Assembly: GCA_003427395.1 (NCBI GenBank)
Contig: BFEA01000076.1
Location: forward strand, 88,438 to 126,686
From: Chara braunii
Lineage: Eukaryota; Streptophyta; Charophyceae; Charales; Characeae
Length of the DNA stretch: 38,249 nt
Reading direction: 5' to 3'
Shown here: one piece after another, positions 10,686 through 20,329 of the stretch
How positions within the stretch are numbered: the first letter of the stretch is position 1
Layout of the letters: each line of letters opens with the position of its first letter
Made by a program: the position numbers and the translations under genes
The notes under the pieces: generated by a model
Seen by the model: the letters and a program-made list of their open reading frames with translations, nothing else
Database searches by the model: none
Told to the model about the DNA's origin: nothing

Positions 10686-10940
10686 TCGCTGCTTGGCCAG
10701 CCATTCGGGCACTCGCATGCTGGCGGCAGCGCTGCTGGAGCTGAAGCTCGTGGGCTGTTGCTAGCACTGAGCGGCGAGGTTCAGGCACGTGCGGTCGTGC
10801 AGGGAGCAGGGTGCTGCCGAGGGCAGCGCCATAGCCCAGCCTCCATAGCTGGCAGGGCTTGGATGTACAGTGAGGCGCAAGGGTGGTCTTCGGGTGTACA
10901 ACTAAGGGAGACGTGGGAGAGAGTCAAGGGGGAGAGAGAA

Positions 10941-10963
10941 GGATGATGATGATGATGATGATG
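10941..10963 (+). repeat. GAT trinucleotide repeat
   Basis: About seven GAT units in a row. A simple repeat within LTR B; no function seen. Confidence 0.9.
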
Positions 10964-11302
10964 TGAGGGCACATACCTGGTATTGGAGATGGTTCTGCAT
11001 GGGCGACATCTTCAAGTACTTAGGGTGCTGCTGACGTCAATAGTTGCATTGTCAATTAGTAGGCTAGTAGTAGCTGTGTAGGGAGTAGGCTGGGCGTCGA
11101 GCGCCAAGTAGGGAGATAGAGACTGGATACATATGTTGGTGGTGGCGAGAGCAAGCTCTCATTGACCTTGACTTCCAGTGCTACGATTCTCCATTGGTGT
11201 TATATTGGTGCAATGCTGCTTCTTGAACACTGTGTTACGATTTGGCTTTCAATGTGATTGTGCAATCTGAATATTGTCATCTCACTTCTGTTAATTTTCC
11301 TT

Positions 11303-11358
11303 GCACTAATCTTGGATTAACACTAATTAGGGATTAGCGCTAAATCCGAGATTAGTGC
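11303..11358. repeat. Imperfect 16-bp hairpin with nested inverted motifs (MITE-like)
   Basis: GCACTAATCTTGGATT (11303-11318) pairs with AATCCGAGATTAGTGC (11343-11358) with one G.T pair. The interior contains further CTAAT/ATTAG pieces and the palindrome TTAGCGCTAA (11334-11343). No coding sequence. It could be a tiny foldback element or chance AT-rich structure. Confidence 0.55.
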
Positions 11359-11459
11359 TAACAGCTAATCAAGATTTCAACTTTATCAGAAGAGAAAAGA
11401 AAAAAATGCAGAAATTTGACGAATTTCAACTACCAAATCAATCAATTAGTCAATCAATC

Positions 11460-11842
11460 AAGATGGTACTTTGATTGGGCAGATCCTCATCTGAGAGGTC
11501 TGCTCCGTATACCAAACTATTGCATAGTATGCATACCAATATGGTGCAGACCAGAACCAAGAACCGACCTCTCGCAGATGTAGTAAGGATAGCACAGCGG
11601 AAGACTAAAATACCAATAATCACACCCAATCAATGTCATGGCACAGACTGAACATCATCATCAGAGAAGAAGCGCCAGGCTCCAACATACATGGATGAGG
11701 AGGAGGGAGGAGAGACGAAGGGGGAGAAAAGGAGAGATGTCGTCAACAAAAATGTCGTCGATACTGATCCCAAAATAGTCTCCCTCAATGTCGTTGCTCA
11801 TATGTCAAATCTGAATCTCAATGTCACCAAGTCTCAATGTCG

Positions 11843-11846
<4 letters not shown>
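11460..11846 (-). repeat. Diverged, truncated relative of the element D LTR
   Basis: By eye this stretch follows the same order of landmarks as 12470-12830 in the D LTR: GGTGCAGA / AGCACAGCGGAAGACT, CCCAATCAATGT, AAGAAGCGCCAGG, the AGGAGGAGGG purine patch, GTCGTCAACA, and TCACCAAG leading into a CT run. Similarity is patchy, so this is an older family member. It is cut off on the right by the CT microsatellite and the C LTR. Confidence 0.55.
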
Positions 11847-11907
<61 letters not shown>

Positions 11908-11957
11908 NNNNNNNNNNNNNNNNNNNNNNNNNNNNNNNNNNNNNNNNNNNNNNNNNN

Positions 11958-12019
<62 letters not shown>
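11847..12019 (+). repeat. (TC)n microsatellite with a 50-base assembly gap
   Basis: Pure TC dinucleotide repeat on both sides of 50 Ns (11908-11957). Real length is unknown. It abuts the C-family LTR start at 12020. Confidence 0.95.
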
Positions 12020-12023
<4 letters not shown>

Positions 12024-12371
12024 ACAGACCCAACCAGGGCTCGATCCCTGGTCAGCGGGTTACCACCCGCCAGGCTGCTTTTCTATTTTTTTTGGAGTCT
12101 CTGATCTCTAGTTCCTGACTGTTGGCGCCCTCTGCAGTTGGCGCCCTCTGCAGTTGGCGCCCGTTCTCAAATCCCGCCTCTGCCACTTTCGGATTTTGTA
12201 CTTGGCGCCATCCGACATTCTGGGCCCCTGGCTCAGACCTTCGATTTTCAGTTCAGCCCTGAGGCAATTGCACTTTTGCCCTCGGACTCAATTTGAGTCC
12301 GGTACTTCGGACCCGACTCAAGCTGAGTTCGGGGACGCAGTTTTCGGCCTCAGTGCTTGTGCTTCAGTGTG
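12020..12371 (+). repeat. C-family LTR, left part (interrupted by element D)
   Basis: Starts TGTTACAGACCC and matches the LTR beginning at 34864 almost base for base, including two hairpins near the start (CCAGGG/CCCTGG and GCGGGT/ACCCGC) and repeated GTTGGCGCC. One 16-bp piece, CTCTGCAGTTGGCGCC, is duplicated here relative to 34864. The match stops at ...CTTCAGTGTG (12371), where element D is inserted, and resumes at 20136. No C-type internal region is attached, so this is probably a solo or truncated LTR. Confidence 0.88.
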
Positions 12372-13668
12372 TGTTACATGCCCAGTTGGGCGATTTACAT
12401 AGAAACCGAGGATCCGCAATGTGATAAAAAAGACAGAATGGACAATGCAGTGTAAGTAGAATCTCAACAAGCAATGTGCATTCTGATACATACAAAATGG
12501 TACTGAATAGCGCAGGGAAGACTTAGATACAAATCCTGACCTGACCGGGACTGACCTCATTCACGTAGTATAAGATAGCGAAGCAGAATGCCAGAATGCT
12601 AATGACTAGCCCAATCAATGTTTGAACGCAGACCAAACCTACATCGTGTCCATCACAAGGTGTGAAGGAGCCTGGCGTTGTACACAGGAAAGAAGCGCCA
12701 GGTCTAGACATACACAGACGAAGAGGAGGGGATCAGACGAAGAGGAGGGGGAGAGATGGGAATGTCGTCAACACCAAGCCTTTGTCACAAGTCCCAAATA
12801 ATCCCTCGTCGCAATGTCTGAAGCCCAAAAGTCGAGTCTGGATGCAACGTCACCAAGCTCTCTCTCTCTCTTTCTCTCGTAGTCTGCTGATGTAGTGAAG
12901 TCAGATAATGAGAGGGTGAGAGGGAGATGGTGGACCGGGAAGAGGAAGAAGAAGAATTGTCTCTCTCTGTCACGAGCCAGGTACTAACTTGTGAAGTTGG
13001 CGCTATGCTGCAGGTACCTCGAAGACGAAGCTGGAGCAACGGTGCTGCAGGTAGGTATCTCTGGCCTCCGCCCAATCTCTCTCTCTCTCTCTAGTGCTAT
13101 CTTAGCTATGGCGCCCAACGCTGAAGACTACAGCTACCTACTGGCCCCCAGCGCTGAAGACTAAGGCTAACGCTACTACGACTACTGCAGCGCTCCCTCC
13201 AGAGTGCTGCTGCCGAATCCTGAAGACTACCGACTGCCGCCTGCCTGCTCGTGAAGTGCATGGGAAGTCCCTATGTATTACCTCGGTCTGCCTCCTGACT
13301 GCCTGCAGGGCGAGCCAGGCCGAGGAGGCTGCTCTTGCCAATGCCGAAGTGTGCCAAGGGCTGGAGCTGCAGCATCTGTTGAGGATGTCGTGGGAACAGG
13401 CTAAGAATAGCCTGTTCCCGAAACCCTGGTTTGGTGCCTGAGTCTCAGGGCCGGTCGTTGTGATGAACGACCGAAAATGGCCCTTCATTTCCGGCTAAAA
13501 AGGCTATTGCCATTTTTAGTCTAAAACGACACAGGGTCTGTAGGCCCCTGTATTTCAGGCTTTCGAGCTGAACAGACACAGGGCCTGTAGGCCCTGGTTT
13601 TCAAGCTTTCAGGCTGAGGGACGCAGGGCCTGGAAAATGGCCCTCGTGTGCAGGCGCAACATGTAACA
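12372..13668 (-). repeat. 3' LTR of element D (left copy)
   Basis: 1297 bp beginning TGTTACAT and ending ATGTAACA. It aligns along its length with 18894-20135 with scattered substitutions and several indels, for example an extra GGATCAGACGAAGAGGAG-type stretch near 12725. It contains short CT runs and near its right end repeated palindromic GGCCTGTAGGCC blocks (13530-13640). No TATA box is visible where the related LTR at 38124 has one. Confidence 0.92.
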
Positions 13669-13680
13669 CCCCCCCTCCTT
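13669..13680 (-). other. Polypurine tract of element D
   Basis: On the minus strand the sequence AAGGAGGGGGGG ends exactly at the first base of the 3' LTR. This is the primer site for plus-strand DNA and fixes the orientation of the element. Confidence 0.9.
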
Positions 13681-15390
13681 ATGAAGTCAAACCGGGCTGG
13701 GGGCGAAGCTGACGGTCTGAAGGCGGAACAGGAACGTGGGTGCGGCGTGGAGCCAAAGATACCGGCTTGCCTTGCATCTTGCGTTCGTAGCGTGCGAGAA
13801 CGTCTGGAGCTGTCGTTTGCAGTTCCGCACGGTTCAACCAACGGTCAGCTCTGTGGCTGCAGTATGCAAAATGGACCAGATACTCACTCGGCCTGTTGCG
13901 GTAGCGACGCTGGGAAATGATATCGCTGACCTCTTGAAAACCGTCCATAGAGGGTGGGTCTTGCGATCGTCGCCCGGGAAAATCGTCATGGTCTGCTGGC
14001 GTGTGTACAGAGCCAGCTTGGAGCAATGAAAGACCGGGTAGACGGGCAAGTGGGCGGGCACCTGAATGGTGAAGGAAGGTCCTTCAGGTGCATCTCCAGA
14101 GGGTGCCATGATCGGCCAGGGCCCCATCCATTTCGGGAGGAGCTTACGAGAGATGTCTTGTTCAAGGCTGAATTCCGCTGCGGAAACCCAAACGAGGTCG
14201 CCTGCGCGGAATGGGCAAGGAAGACGGTGACGATTGGCGTGCTGGCTCATGCGCTGATGCATCTTAGCCATCTGGTCGCGTGCCTTAACAAGAACTTGTT
14301 GCGTCTGACGCAAGAAAAGAAGATGGTCGTCACTCTCGGTCGCTCGTGGAGTGATAGTGTCCAATGGTGAAGTGACCGGCGAGCCGTGCTCAAACTCGAA
14401 GGGCAACATCCCGATAGCCGGGTGGATGGAGGAGTTGTAGGCCAACTCGACATCCGGCAACCGCTCAACCCAATCCTTCTGGTCAGGACGGATGAGAGTG
14501 CGAAGGAGAACCTGTGCGGTTTGGTGCGCCCTCTCCGTTTGGCCATCGGTCTGGGGGTGGCGAGCTGAACTGGGCTTGAGAGATAAGCCCCATCGCTTGA
14601 TGAGCGCCAACCAAAAATCGGACATGAACCGAGTGTCAAGGTCGCAGACGATCTCCTTGGGGTAACCCTTGGTTCGAATCCAGCCGGCGTAAAGAACGTC
14701 GGCCAACTCCGATGCCTTGGCATGATAGCAGCAAGGCAAAAACATGGCAAACTTGGTGAGTCGGTCGACCACCGTAAGAATCCCATCCACGTCGGTCTTG
14801 TGCTTGGGGAACGGGCTGGTAATGTCCATGGCAATCGCTTCCCTTCGCCTCAAAGGGACCGGTAATGGTTGTAACTCGCCGTACGGACGGTGGTTGCGGG
14901 ATTTGCAGCTTCGGCAAACCTCGCATGACTCGCAATAGCGTGTGACGTCGCCGAGAAGGCCGGGCCACCAAAATCGCTCGCGAAGTCGGCCAATTGTGCG
15001 ATTGACTCCAAAGTGTCCGGTGGCGGGAGCATCGTGGAACTCGCCAAGAAGCAGTCTACGCAAGTGAGGATCACTCAGTACGCAAAGAAGGTCCTTCCCC
15101 CGTGTGTGGACAAGCAAGTACCCCTCTTGGATCCGGTAGTGAGAAGGCACCGGGTTAGGAGAGGAGCAATTCACGTACTTGTCGTGGAACTCGGGGTCGG
15201 CTTGGTAGCCGCGGATGAAGCTGTTCCGCAGGTCATCGTCAATCTCGAAGGTTGAGTAGACCGCGGTACAATGATCCGGACGCCGTGAAAGAGCATCCGC
15301 AAGACGGTTCGACTTCCCGGGAATGTGATCGGTGTCTTGGGTCTTATAGAAGACCAACAAATTGTTGTCTATTACCCATCGGAATTGGCT
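13679..15390 (-). pseudogene. pol: Integrase and chromodomain-like tail of element D
   Basis: A long frame (13834-15360, 508 codons) continues in phase from RNase H after a TGA at 15391-15393. It holds the integrase HHCC finger (H in EFHDAPATGHFG, then CESCEVC) and a complete catalytic triad: Asp in AMDITSPF, Asp in VCDLDTRF and Glu in TDGQTERAH. After YPVFHCSKL a one-base shift near 13965 moves the chromodomain-like tail (DRWLNRAEL) into another frame that runs to 13679, next to the PPT. Integrase itself looks catalytically complete. The tail matches elements A and B, where such domains are thought to steer insertion. Confidence 0.92.
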
Positions 15391-16384
15391 TCAACCAAGG
15401 AGGAAGTGTCGCCACCGCTTGAGGGCGTGGACGAAGGTGAGGAGCTCCTTGCGTGCATCGTCAATGGAATGCAGGACGGGCACTTTCTTGCTGAAATACT
15501 CGGCCGGGTGCCAGTCCACACCATCATGTTGCTCGAGGACTGCACCAATGCCATAGCCTGACGCATCCGTAGTGACGCGCGTAGGAAAAAGCGGGTCGTA
15601 TATCCGCAAGACCTTCGCAGATAATAGCGCGGCTTTGAGAGTCAAAAATGATTCCCGCGCCTCCTCTCCAAAGTCAAACGGCCGATCCTCGCATTGAAGC
15701 TTGGTTAAGTGGGCCGCGATCTTCGAGTAGCCTTTGATGAAACATTGATAGTAGATGGCAAGACCAAGGAACGAGCGGACATCCGTGACGAGGCTCCGGC
15801 CACTCTTGGATGGCTTGAATCTTGTCCGATAGCGGACTGATGCCCTCCGGTGTGATAAAATGGCCCAAGTATTCCAGCTCTTGCCGGACAAATTCGCACT
15901 TGGCGCGGAGAAGCGTCTCCAACACTCGTTGAAGATGCCCAAGATGATCCTCCAATGTCCGACTATAGACGAGAATATCGTCTAAGTAGACCAGCACGGA
16001 ACGGTCCAACATTGCACGGAACTCGTTGGTCATTGCCGCTTGAAAGGTCGGCGGGGCGTTGGTGAGGCCAAAAGGCATGACCACCCACTCAAAATGCCCG
16101 TACTGCATCTTGAACGCGGATTTGTAGCGATCATTCGGCCGGATCGAGATTTGATGATATCTCGATTTCAAATCTAACTCATAAAAATACTTTGCGCCGC
16201 CCAATCGCCCAAGAAGATCGTCGATGCGAGGAAGAGGCCCCACATTCTTGATGGTTTGTGCGTTGAGCTTGCGGTAGTCGATACACAATCGTAGATCCTT
16301 GTTCTTCTTCCGGACGAAGAGAACTGGTGCTCCATATGGGGAGCTACTAGGGCGGATCTAGCCCTTGGCCAACAAGTCGTCGAG
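15391..16384 (-). pseudogene. pol: Reverse transcriptase and RNase H of element D
   Basis: RT reads LCIDYRKLNAQTIKN, then [13 protein letters not shown] and an intact YLDD (15977-15988). A TAG at 16358-16360 replaces what is usually Trp in KGWIRPS. A frameshift near 15790 separates RT from the connection and RNase H part (VRSFLGLAIYY, then TTDASGYGIGAV). RNase H ends at the TGA at 15391-15393, probably from CGA, and the frame continues into integrase. The domains are of normal size and order for Ty3/gypsy. Confidence 0.92.
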
Positions 16385-17521
16385 TTATGCGCGGAGGACC
16401 GCAAGCTCCTCCTCGCTCATCCGATAGATGCAACCTTTCGGCGGCCCGACACAGGCCTCAAGAATGATCTCGTGAGAGATCGGCCGATCTGGCACCACAC
16501 CGGTAGGTGACTCAAAGATGTCGGCGAACTTGTCCAACAACCTCACCACCCGGGGGTCCGAAGACAAGTCCGTGGGTGAAGAGTCGGCTACCGCGACGGT
16601 CCGTAGGAAACATAGGCTGATTTCCTTGGGCTGCTCGTAAGCGCAAGTCGCCCGGAATGGCTTGGCCGTCACCACCTGGCACCGAATTGAAGGGTGCGGT
16701 AGAGGAATAGTACACGCCACTTTGGCGCCAAAGGCGTCGCGAACGCTAAGAGTCCGCCGGTGGAAGTTGACCGTGTGATCCGCACTTGCAAGCCAAGGCA
16801 TTCCCAGAATGATGTCGAAGTCCGTGTCGAGAATGTCGAACGTCACCGGTTCGCATGCATGAGGTGCGAAATAAACCGGTACGGCCTCGATGTAACGGTC
16901 GAGAAGTTGCTGTGTCTTTCCATCTGCCAACTTGATCGTTGTCGGGTTTGCCTTCCTCCGAACTCGTGCGCCAAGGCCAGCCCTTTGCATAAAGGCTTGG
17001 CTCATAAAATTGCGAGACGCGCCGCTATCCAGCAAAGCGCTGCAGGACGCTTGCCCAACCTGGATGCGGACATACATGAGCGGTGCGTTGTTGTCATCGT
17101 ACCGCTGTGTGNGAAACTCGCGGGCCACCTTGGTAACATACGCAAGTATGTCCCCCACCGCGACTTCGTCATCCGTCGGCGAAGTTGGTGGTGCATAGAA
17201 GGATAAGTACGTGTGGAGATGAGCGCATAGTGTTGCGCATTGCGGTTCCGGCGGGCGGCCCGTGGTCGGTAGAGGAAGCCATGCGAAGTCCTCGGACGTG
17301 AGCGGGTCCAATACCTCTATGTTGAACTCGCGCGCCGAATCCCGTGAAGAACCACTTGAAGACGATAAGTCGCCGCTGTCGAATGGAGAACATGCGACAC
17401 ACACGTCTTGTCCTTGAGCTTGAGTAACCAGCGTAGGAACGAGCCGGGCAGCATAGCCCTCAAAAGAATGCAGAAGAGGACTATCGACTTCCGCATGCGC
17501 CTCGGAATGAAGGCCGGTCAC
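16385..17521 (-). pseudogene. pol: Protease region of element D pol
   Basis: A frame of 378 codons carries the retropepsin motif LLDSGASRNFM (about 17000-17040). Downstream come a second conserved block (DIILGMPWL) and the linker GVVPDRPISHEI that leads into RT. It ends at TAA 16385-16387, in phase with RT. An unknown base lies at 17112. The N-terminal 130 residues are acidic and Ser-rich and resemble the linker between Gag and protease. Protease would release the mature Gag and Pol proteins. Confidence 0.85.
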
Positions 17522-17559
17522 TCGCGAAGAGACCGGTTCCGTAGGTGTCTAGAGTGTCG

Positions 17560-18000
17560 TCGAGTCACTCTCGGCGGTGCTCAGTTTCCCTGTTTGCCCT
17601 TGCCTTTCAACGGGCAGGCCAGTGTCTCATGGAGATCGCTGTTGCACTATAGGCAGTAGTGGAATCTCGTGCGCGCTTTGAATGCTTGCTCGGAGATGTC
17701 GTATTGGGACCATGGGGCTTGAGCTGCTGCGCCGGGCCCGAGGCTAGGTGTGGTGTGTCTTCGTCTTGCTGCGTCCTCGGCCTTTGTCAGGGCGGCCACC
17801 TTCCTGGGCGGCTGCGAGTCTGTCTCCTTCATTGGGAGACACGGCCTCACTAGTTTGGTCAAACGGCGTTGCCTTCGCGACCACGGCTCTTGTTTCGGTA
17901 CTCCAGGCCAGCATCCGGGCGTGATAGGCCTCGTCTGCTTCTCCGGACCTCTTGTCCATGACGGCTGTTTGTGAACGCAACAACATAGACCAGGCCGGGG
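17560..18000 (-). pseudogene. gag: Gag remnant of element D with interrupted CCHC knuckle
   Basis: On the minus strand a CCHC zinc knuckle spans 17655 to 17614: C-L-stop-C, four residues, H, four residues, C, followed by a basic KGKGK tail. A TAG (17647-17649) falls between the first two Cys. Upstream frames give a charged N-terminal piece (DEAYHARMLAW near 17950). Only about 0.45 kb lies between this and the knuckle, far less than a capsid needs, so most of the capsid is deleted. The element would have depended on Gag supplied from elsewhere, or the deletion came after insertion. Confidence 0.65.
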
Positions 18001-18006
18001 GCCTGC

Positions 18007-18132
18007 TGACGTGGTATTCCCTGCTGCTGACGTGGCACTGCTGTCGGCTGACGTGTCCTGTTGACGTGTCCTGCTGACGTGTCTTGCTGACGTAGTCTGC
18101 TGACGTAGTCTGCTGACGTGGCGTGTTGACGT
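18007..18132 (-). repeat. 13-bp tandem array of TGACGT (ABRE/TGA-site-like)
   Basis: TGACGT begins at 18007, 18028, 18049, 18062, 18075, 18088, 18101, 18114 and 18127. The last seven are exactly 13 bp apart. Several read ACGTGTC or ACGTGGC, the core of abscisic-acid response elements bound by plant bZIP factors. A 13-bp period cannot encode a peptide repeat in one frame, so it is a DNA-level repeat. It lies in the 5' leader of element D. Confidence 0.85.
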
Positions 18133-18219
18133 GGCAACTCACCAATGCCGCCGCAGGGGGTACCCGGAGACAGGTAGAGAAGGTGGGGCGAGAGGTGGCA
18201 ACAACATAGGTGGGGAGGG

Positions 18220-18790
18220 TGGGTGGGAAGAATCGCCTAGATAAGGAGCCACTAATCAAAAAAGAAAAGTTTGAACTTTGCAAAAAAAATTTCGAGAAAA
18301 ATAAAAATCCCGAGTTTTGCAAGTTGAGTAGGTCTCCCAACCTCCCTTGAAGTGCGAAACTATCAATGAGGAAAAAATTTCGAGCTTCAGACCGCAAATG
18401 ATTTATAAAACTAACTAAAAGAATCCTAGAACTGCGAAGAAAAAATTCCGAAAAGAAATGACAAGATGAGAGTATTCACAGTTTGGAAAATAATACCCGC
18501 AGGCGGGATTTCCCGTACTGTTTTCATAAAAAACGAATTTCGAAAAAGAACATATTCCGAATTTCTAAGTAACGGGAAATGCAATAGGAAATCGAAATTT
18601 TCGAAAAGAAGGATATTCCGGATTTTCAACAATGAAATTTCGAATTTTCAGAAGAAAAACGAAAATGCAAATTTCAGATGTTGCACTATTGCGATTTTCC
18701 ACAACAGAATAGCAAGAAAACAAAATCCAAGAAAAGAAAAAAAAAATCGATTTTGTGCATTAAGGTCAAAATCGTGATTTTGGGGGCTAA
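18220..18790 (-). other. A-rich leader of element D with recurring TTTCGAA motifs
   Basis: No coding sequence. The strand shown is A-rich, with frequent AAATTTCGA / TTCCGAATTT / TTTTCGAAAAG words at irregular spacing, many self-complementary around TTCGAA. It lies between PBS and gag, so it is the untranslated leader of the element transcript. Confidence 0.6.
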
Positions 18791-18876
18791 CTACTGTGCT
18801 CCAATCAATCAACAAAGACTGATCAGCTACCTAGTCCCCGCACACGTATCAGATCAGGTTGTCCTGATTCACGTAC

Positions 18877-18891
18877 GGCGTTCCGATACCA
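18877..18891 (-). other. Primer binding site of element D (initiator-Met tRNA type)
   Basis: On the minus strand, two bases after the 5' LTR, the sequence reads TGGTATCGGAACGCC. Most plant LTR elements use TGGTATCAGAGC, complementary to initiator tRNA-Met; the first seven bases are identical. Mismatches follow, so tRNA identity is probable rather than certain. Confidence 0.75.
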
Positions 18892-18893
18892 AC

Positions 18894-20135
18894 TGTTACA
18901 TGCCCAGTTGGGCGATGTACATAGAAACCGAGGATCCGCAATGTGATAAAAAAACATGAATGGAAAATCCAGTGTAAGTAGAATCTCAACAAGCAATGTG
19001 CATTCTGATACATACAAAATGGTGCTGAATAGCGCAGGGAAGACTTAGATACATATCCTAACCTGACCGGGACTGACCTCATTCACGTAGTATAAGATAG
19101 CGAAGCAGAATGCTAGAATGCTAATGACTAGCCCAATCAATGTTTGAACGCAGACCAAACCTACATCGTGTCCATCACAAGGTGTGAAGGAGCCTGGCGC
19201 TGTACACAGGAAAGAAGCGCCAGGTCCAGACATACACAGACGAAGAGGAGGGGAAGAGATGGGAATGTCGTCAACACCAAGTCTTTGTCACAAGTCCCAA
19301 ATAATCCCTCGTCGCAGTGTCTGAAGCCCAAAAGTCGAGTCTGGATCCAATGTCACCAAGCTCTCTCTCTCTCTTTCTCTCGTAGTCTGCTGATGCAGTG
19401 AAGTCAGATAATGAGAGGGTGAGAGGGAGATGGTGGACTGAGAAAAGGAAGAAGAAGAACTTTCTCTCTCTGTCACGAGCCAGGTACTAACCTGTGAAGT
19501 TGGCGCTGTGCTGCAGGTACCTCGAAGATGAAGCTGGAGCAACGGCGCTGCAGGTAGGTATCTCTGGCCTCCGCCCAATCTCTCTCTCTCTATAATGCTA
19601 TCTTAGCCATGGCGCCCAGCGCTGAAGACTAAGGCTAACGCTCTATTACTCCTGCAGCTCTCCCTCCAGAGTGCTGCTGCCGAATCCTGAAGACTACTGA
19701 CTGCCTCCTGCTTGCCCGGGAAGTGCATGGGAAGTCCCTATGTACTACCTCGGTCTGCCTCCTGGCTGCCTGCAGGGCGAGCCAGGCCGAGGAGGCTACT
19801 CTTGCCAATGCCGAAGTGTGCCAGGGGCTGGAGCTGCAACATCTGCTGAGGCTGTCGTGGGAACAGGCTAAGAATAGCCTGTCCCCGAAACCCTGGTTCA
19901 GTGCCTGAGTTTCAGGGCCGGTCGTTGTGATGAACGACCGAAAATGGCCCTTCATTTCAGGCTAAAAAGGTTATTGCCATTTTTAGTCTGAAACGACACA
20001 GGGTCTGCAGGCCCCTGTATTTTAGGCTTTCGAGTTGAACAGACACGGGGCCTGTAGGCCCCGTTTTTCAGGCTTTCAGGCTGAGGGACGCAGGGCCTGG
20101 AAAATGGCCCTCGTGTGCAGGCGCAACATGTAACA
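18894..20135 (-). repeat. 5' LTR of element D (right copy)
   Basis: 1242 bp, same ends and content as the left LTR, 55 bp shorter overall through indels. Both lack the TATA-bearing segment of the related LTR at 37779. Divergence between the two could date the insertion. Confidence 0.92.
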
Positions 20136-20329
20136 GTGTGACTTGCTGCAACATTGTGTACGAAACCAAGATTGCGACTTTGCCAGTTTGCCACTTTATG
20201 TCCACGTCCGTCGAGTCGTGTTGAGTCCGTGTCGAGTCCGTGTCGAGTTGAGTGAGTGTGTGTGTGTGCTCTCACTCCCTCCGTCTCTCTTCCCCAACCT
20301 TGCTGCTCTGCCTCAGCCCAGAGGTGAAT
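20136..20329 (+). repeat. C-family LTR, right part (after element D)
   Basis: Starts with the second GTGTG copy and continues ACTTGCTGC..., matching 35197-35367 closely to GCTCTGCCTCAGCCC. After that the two copies differ: the copy at 35368 enters a CT repeat, this one reads AGAGGTGAATG. The shared end near 20329 may mark the LTR border (CA at the end of GCCTCA). Confidence 0.85.

Larger units (their letters stand above)
10300..11290 (+). repeat. 3' LTR of element B (right end undetermined)
   Basis: Non-coding, GC-rich sequence follows the purine tract. It contains the TATA-in-palindrome at 10663-10685 and a short GAT repeat at 10941-10963. The composition becomes AT-rich after about 11200, so the LTR ends before about 11290, but no second copy exists in the window to fix the border. 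Short frames here overlap on both strands and resemble nothing known. Confidence 0.45.
12372..20135 (-). mobile_element. Complete Ty3/gypsy LTR retrotransposon (element D)
   Basis: A 7764-bp unit bounded by TGTTACAT...ATGTAACA and flanked by a 5-bp target duplication GTGTG (12367-12371 and 20136-20140). Two long similar LTRs (12372-13668 and 18894-20135) enclose an internal region whose genes run on the minus strand. A PBS lies next to the right LTR (so it is the 5' LTR) and a PPT next to the left LTR. Removing the element and one GTGTG rebuilds the continuous C-family sequence seen at 35180-35220, which proves the borders. Gag is largely missing and pol has several stops, so it is no longer autonomous. 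Confidence 0.95.

Noticed and set aside
10362-10946. Overlapping ORFs on both strands in LTR B
   Set aside because: GC-rich sequence gives open frames on both strands; none resembles a protein family and the position fits an LTR.
11691-12111. Long Ser-Leu repeat ORFs over the CT microsatellite
   Set aside because: They arise from the TC dinucleotide repeat and a run of Ns; no gene evidence. The same holds for ORFs at 35213-35913.
14677-14688. GGTTCGAATCCA resembling a tRNA B box
   Set aside because: It lies inside the integrase frame of element D; no A box or cloverleaf could be built around it.
18466-18777. ORF rich in Lys, Asn and Phe in the AT-rich leader of element D
   Set aside because: Runs antisense to the element in low-complexity A-rich sequence; no family resemblance.
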